Source: Akkermansia muciniphila
GTDB taxonomy: Bacteria > Verrucomicrobiota > Verrucomicrobiia > Verrucomicrobiales > V1-33
Assembly (NCBI GenBank): GCA_943331195.2
Contig: CALQKQ020000255.1
Coordinates: 1-5,812, forward strand
Length of the DNA: 5,812 nt
Direction: 5' to 3'
The position numbers and the translations under genes were made by a program. Position 1 is the first letter of the stretch. Every line of letters starts with the position of its first letter. This document shows, piece after piece, positions 5,583 to 5,812 of the stretch. The notes below the pieces were generated by a model. It was not told the origin of the DNA and did no database searches. It saw nothing but the letters and a program-made list of their open reading frames with translations.

Positions 5583-5812
5583 CTACGGCACATCCCGCAA
5601 GGCATACAGCCCGCGCAGCGCCGCCTCGCCGAGGCTCCTCGAGCCCCGCTTGCGCTCCGTCCGGCTGCGCCCCCGCACCACCTCGCGGTGCGCCTCAAAC
5701 CACCCGTCGATCAGCGCCCGACTCCCCAAAATCACCCCTCGCGTGAAATGCCGCACCCGCCGCCGCAGCACTTCCGCCGCCAGCCGCCGCTCGTTCGCCG
5801 TCGTCAGCTTCG
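5583..5812 (-). CDS. Partial RAYT/IS200-like transposase, C-terminal end only
   Basis: About 76 codons are visible, ending in TAG at 5583-5585. The frame stays open to the right edge of the window, so the gene starts outside it. The visible part begins KLTTANERRLAAEV and contains RRRVRHFTRGVILGSRA, WFEAHRE, GRSRTERKRGSR and a final GLYALRDVP. From memory of the family this matches the conserved C-terminal end (VRYFT.G..LGS...V...F...R and a closing L.sLRDL) of Y1-type, REP-associated transposases common in Verrucomicrobia and Lentisphaerae. The catalytic HUH motif and tyrosine would lie upstream, outside the window, so activity cannot be judged. A GTG at 5769-5771 is an internal codon rather than the start, because the family-like sequence continues upstream of it. 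Sequence is Arg-rich and G-rich in sense. Such single-copy RAYTs mobilise short palindromic repeats rather than acting as ordinary insertion sequences. Family call is fairly likely; a database search would settle it. Confidence 0.68.
   Translation of the reverse strand, partial: KLTTANERRLAAEVLRRRVRHFTRGVILGSRALIDGWFEAHREVVRGRSRTERKRGSRSLGEAALRGLYALRDVP

Noticed and set aside
2675..5698. Very long open frame (about 1007 codons) on the minus strand across tig, clpP and clpX
   Set aside because: It is the mirror of three secure genes. Their codons mostly end in C and rarely give stops in this antisense phase, producing an artificial Gly/Asp/Ala/Phe-rich sequence. It also runs through the 9-bp repeat and overlaps the transposase gene in a different frame.

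Overview
GC-rich bacterial chromosomal window, most likely from a member of the Verrucomicrobia (Opitutae-like) or a close PVC relative. This assignment is inference. It rests on a secreted cysteine-rich protein of a style I associate with that phylum, the C-terminal end of a RAYT/IS200-like transposase of the type common there, C-rich codon third positions, and the lack of Shine-Dalgarno (SD) sequences before every start. No rRNA or other taxonomic marker is present to settle it.

Layout. Positions 1-114 are an upstream leader with no gene. A small secreted protein with two cysteine-rich repeats (115-486, +) is followed by an intrinsic terminator (527-560) that works on both strands. Convergent to it lies a TIM-barrel sugar phosphate isomerase/epimerase-like gene (637-1662, -), with a GC-rich hairpin just past its stop. 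The divergent region 1663-1921 carries a candidate promoter for each side and an 11-bp C-rich tandem repeat whose minus strand is a classic G-quadruplex motif. Then comes a tight plus-strand cluster, tig (1922-3259), clpP (3305-4012) and clpX (4019-5326), in the widely conserved order of the protein-quality-control operon. Downstream, 5327-5582 has no gene but holds a 9-bp tandem repeat and two small hairpins. A transposase-family gene on the minus strand (5583 to the right edge) is cut by the window.

How the genes work together. Trigger factor binds the ribosome exit and folds nascent chains. ClpX unfolds tagged or damaged proteins and feeds them into the ClpP chamber. Co-transcription from a promoter upstream of tig is likely, since the gaps are 45 and 6 nt and no terminator lies between the genes. 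lon, which follows clpX in many bacteria, is not seen; repeats and the transposase gene occupy that place within the window.

Most of the window is conserved housekeeping sequence, and I see no clear new multi-gene system. The points worth a second look are the unusual ClpP N-terminus and the ClpX docking loop, the G-quadruplex motifs, the SD-free pyrimidine-rich leaders, the strand-wide C excess, the duplicated cysteine module, and the tandem repeat beside the transposase.
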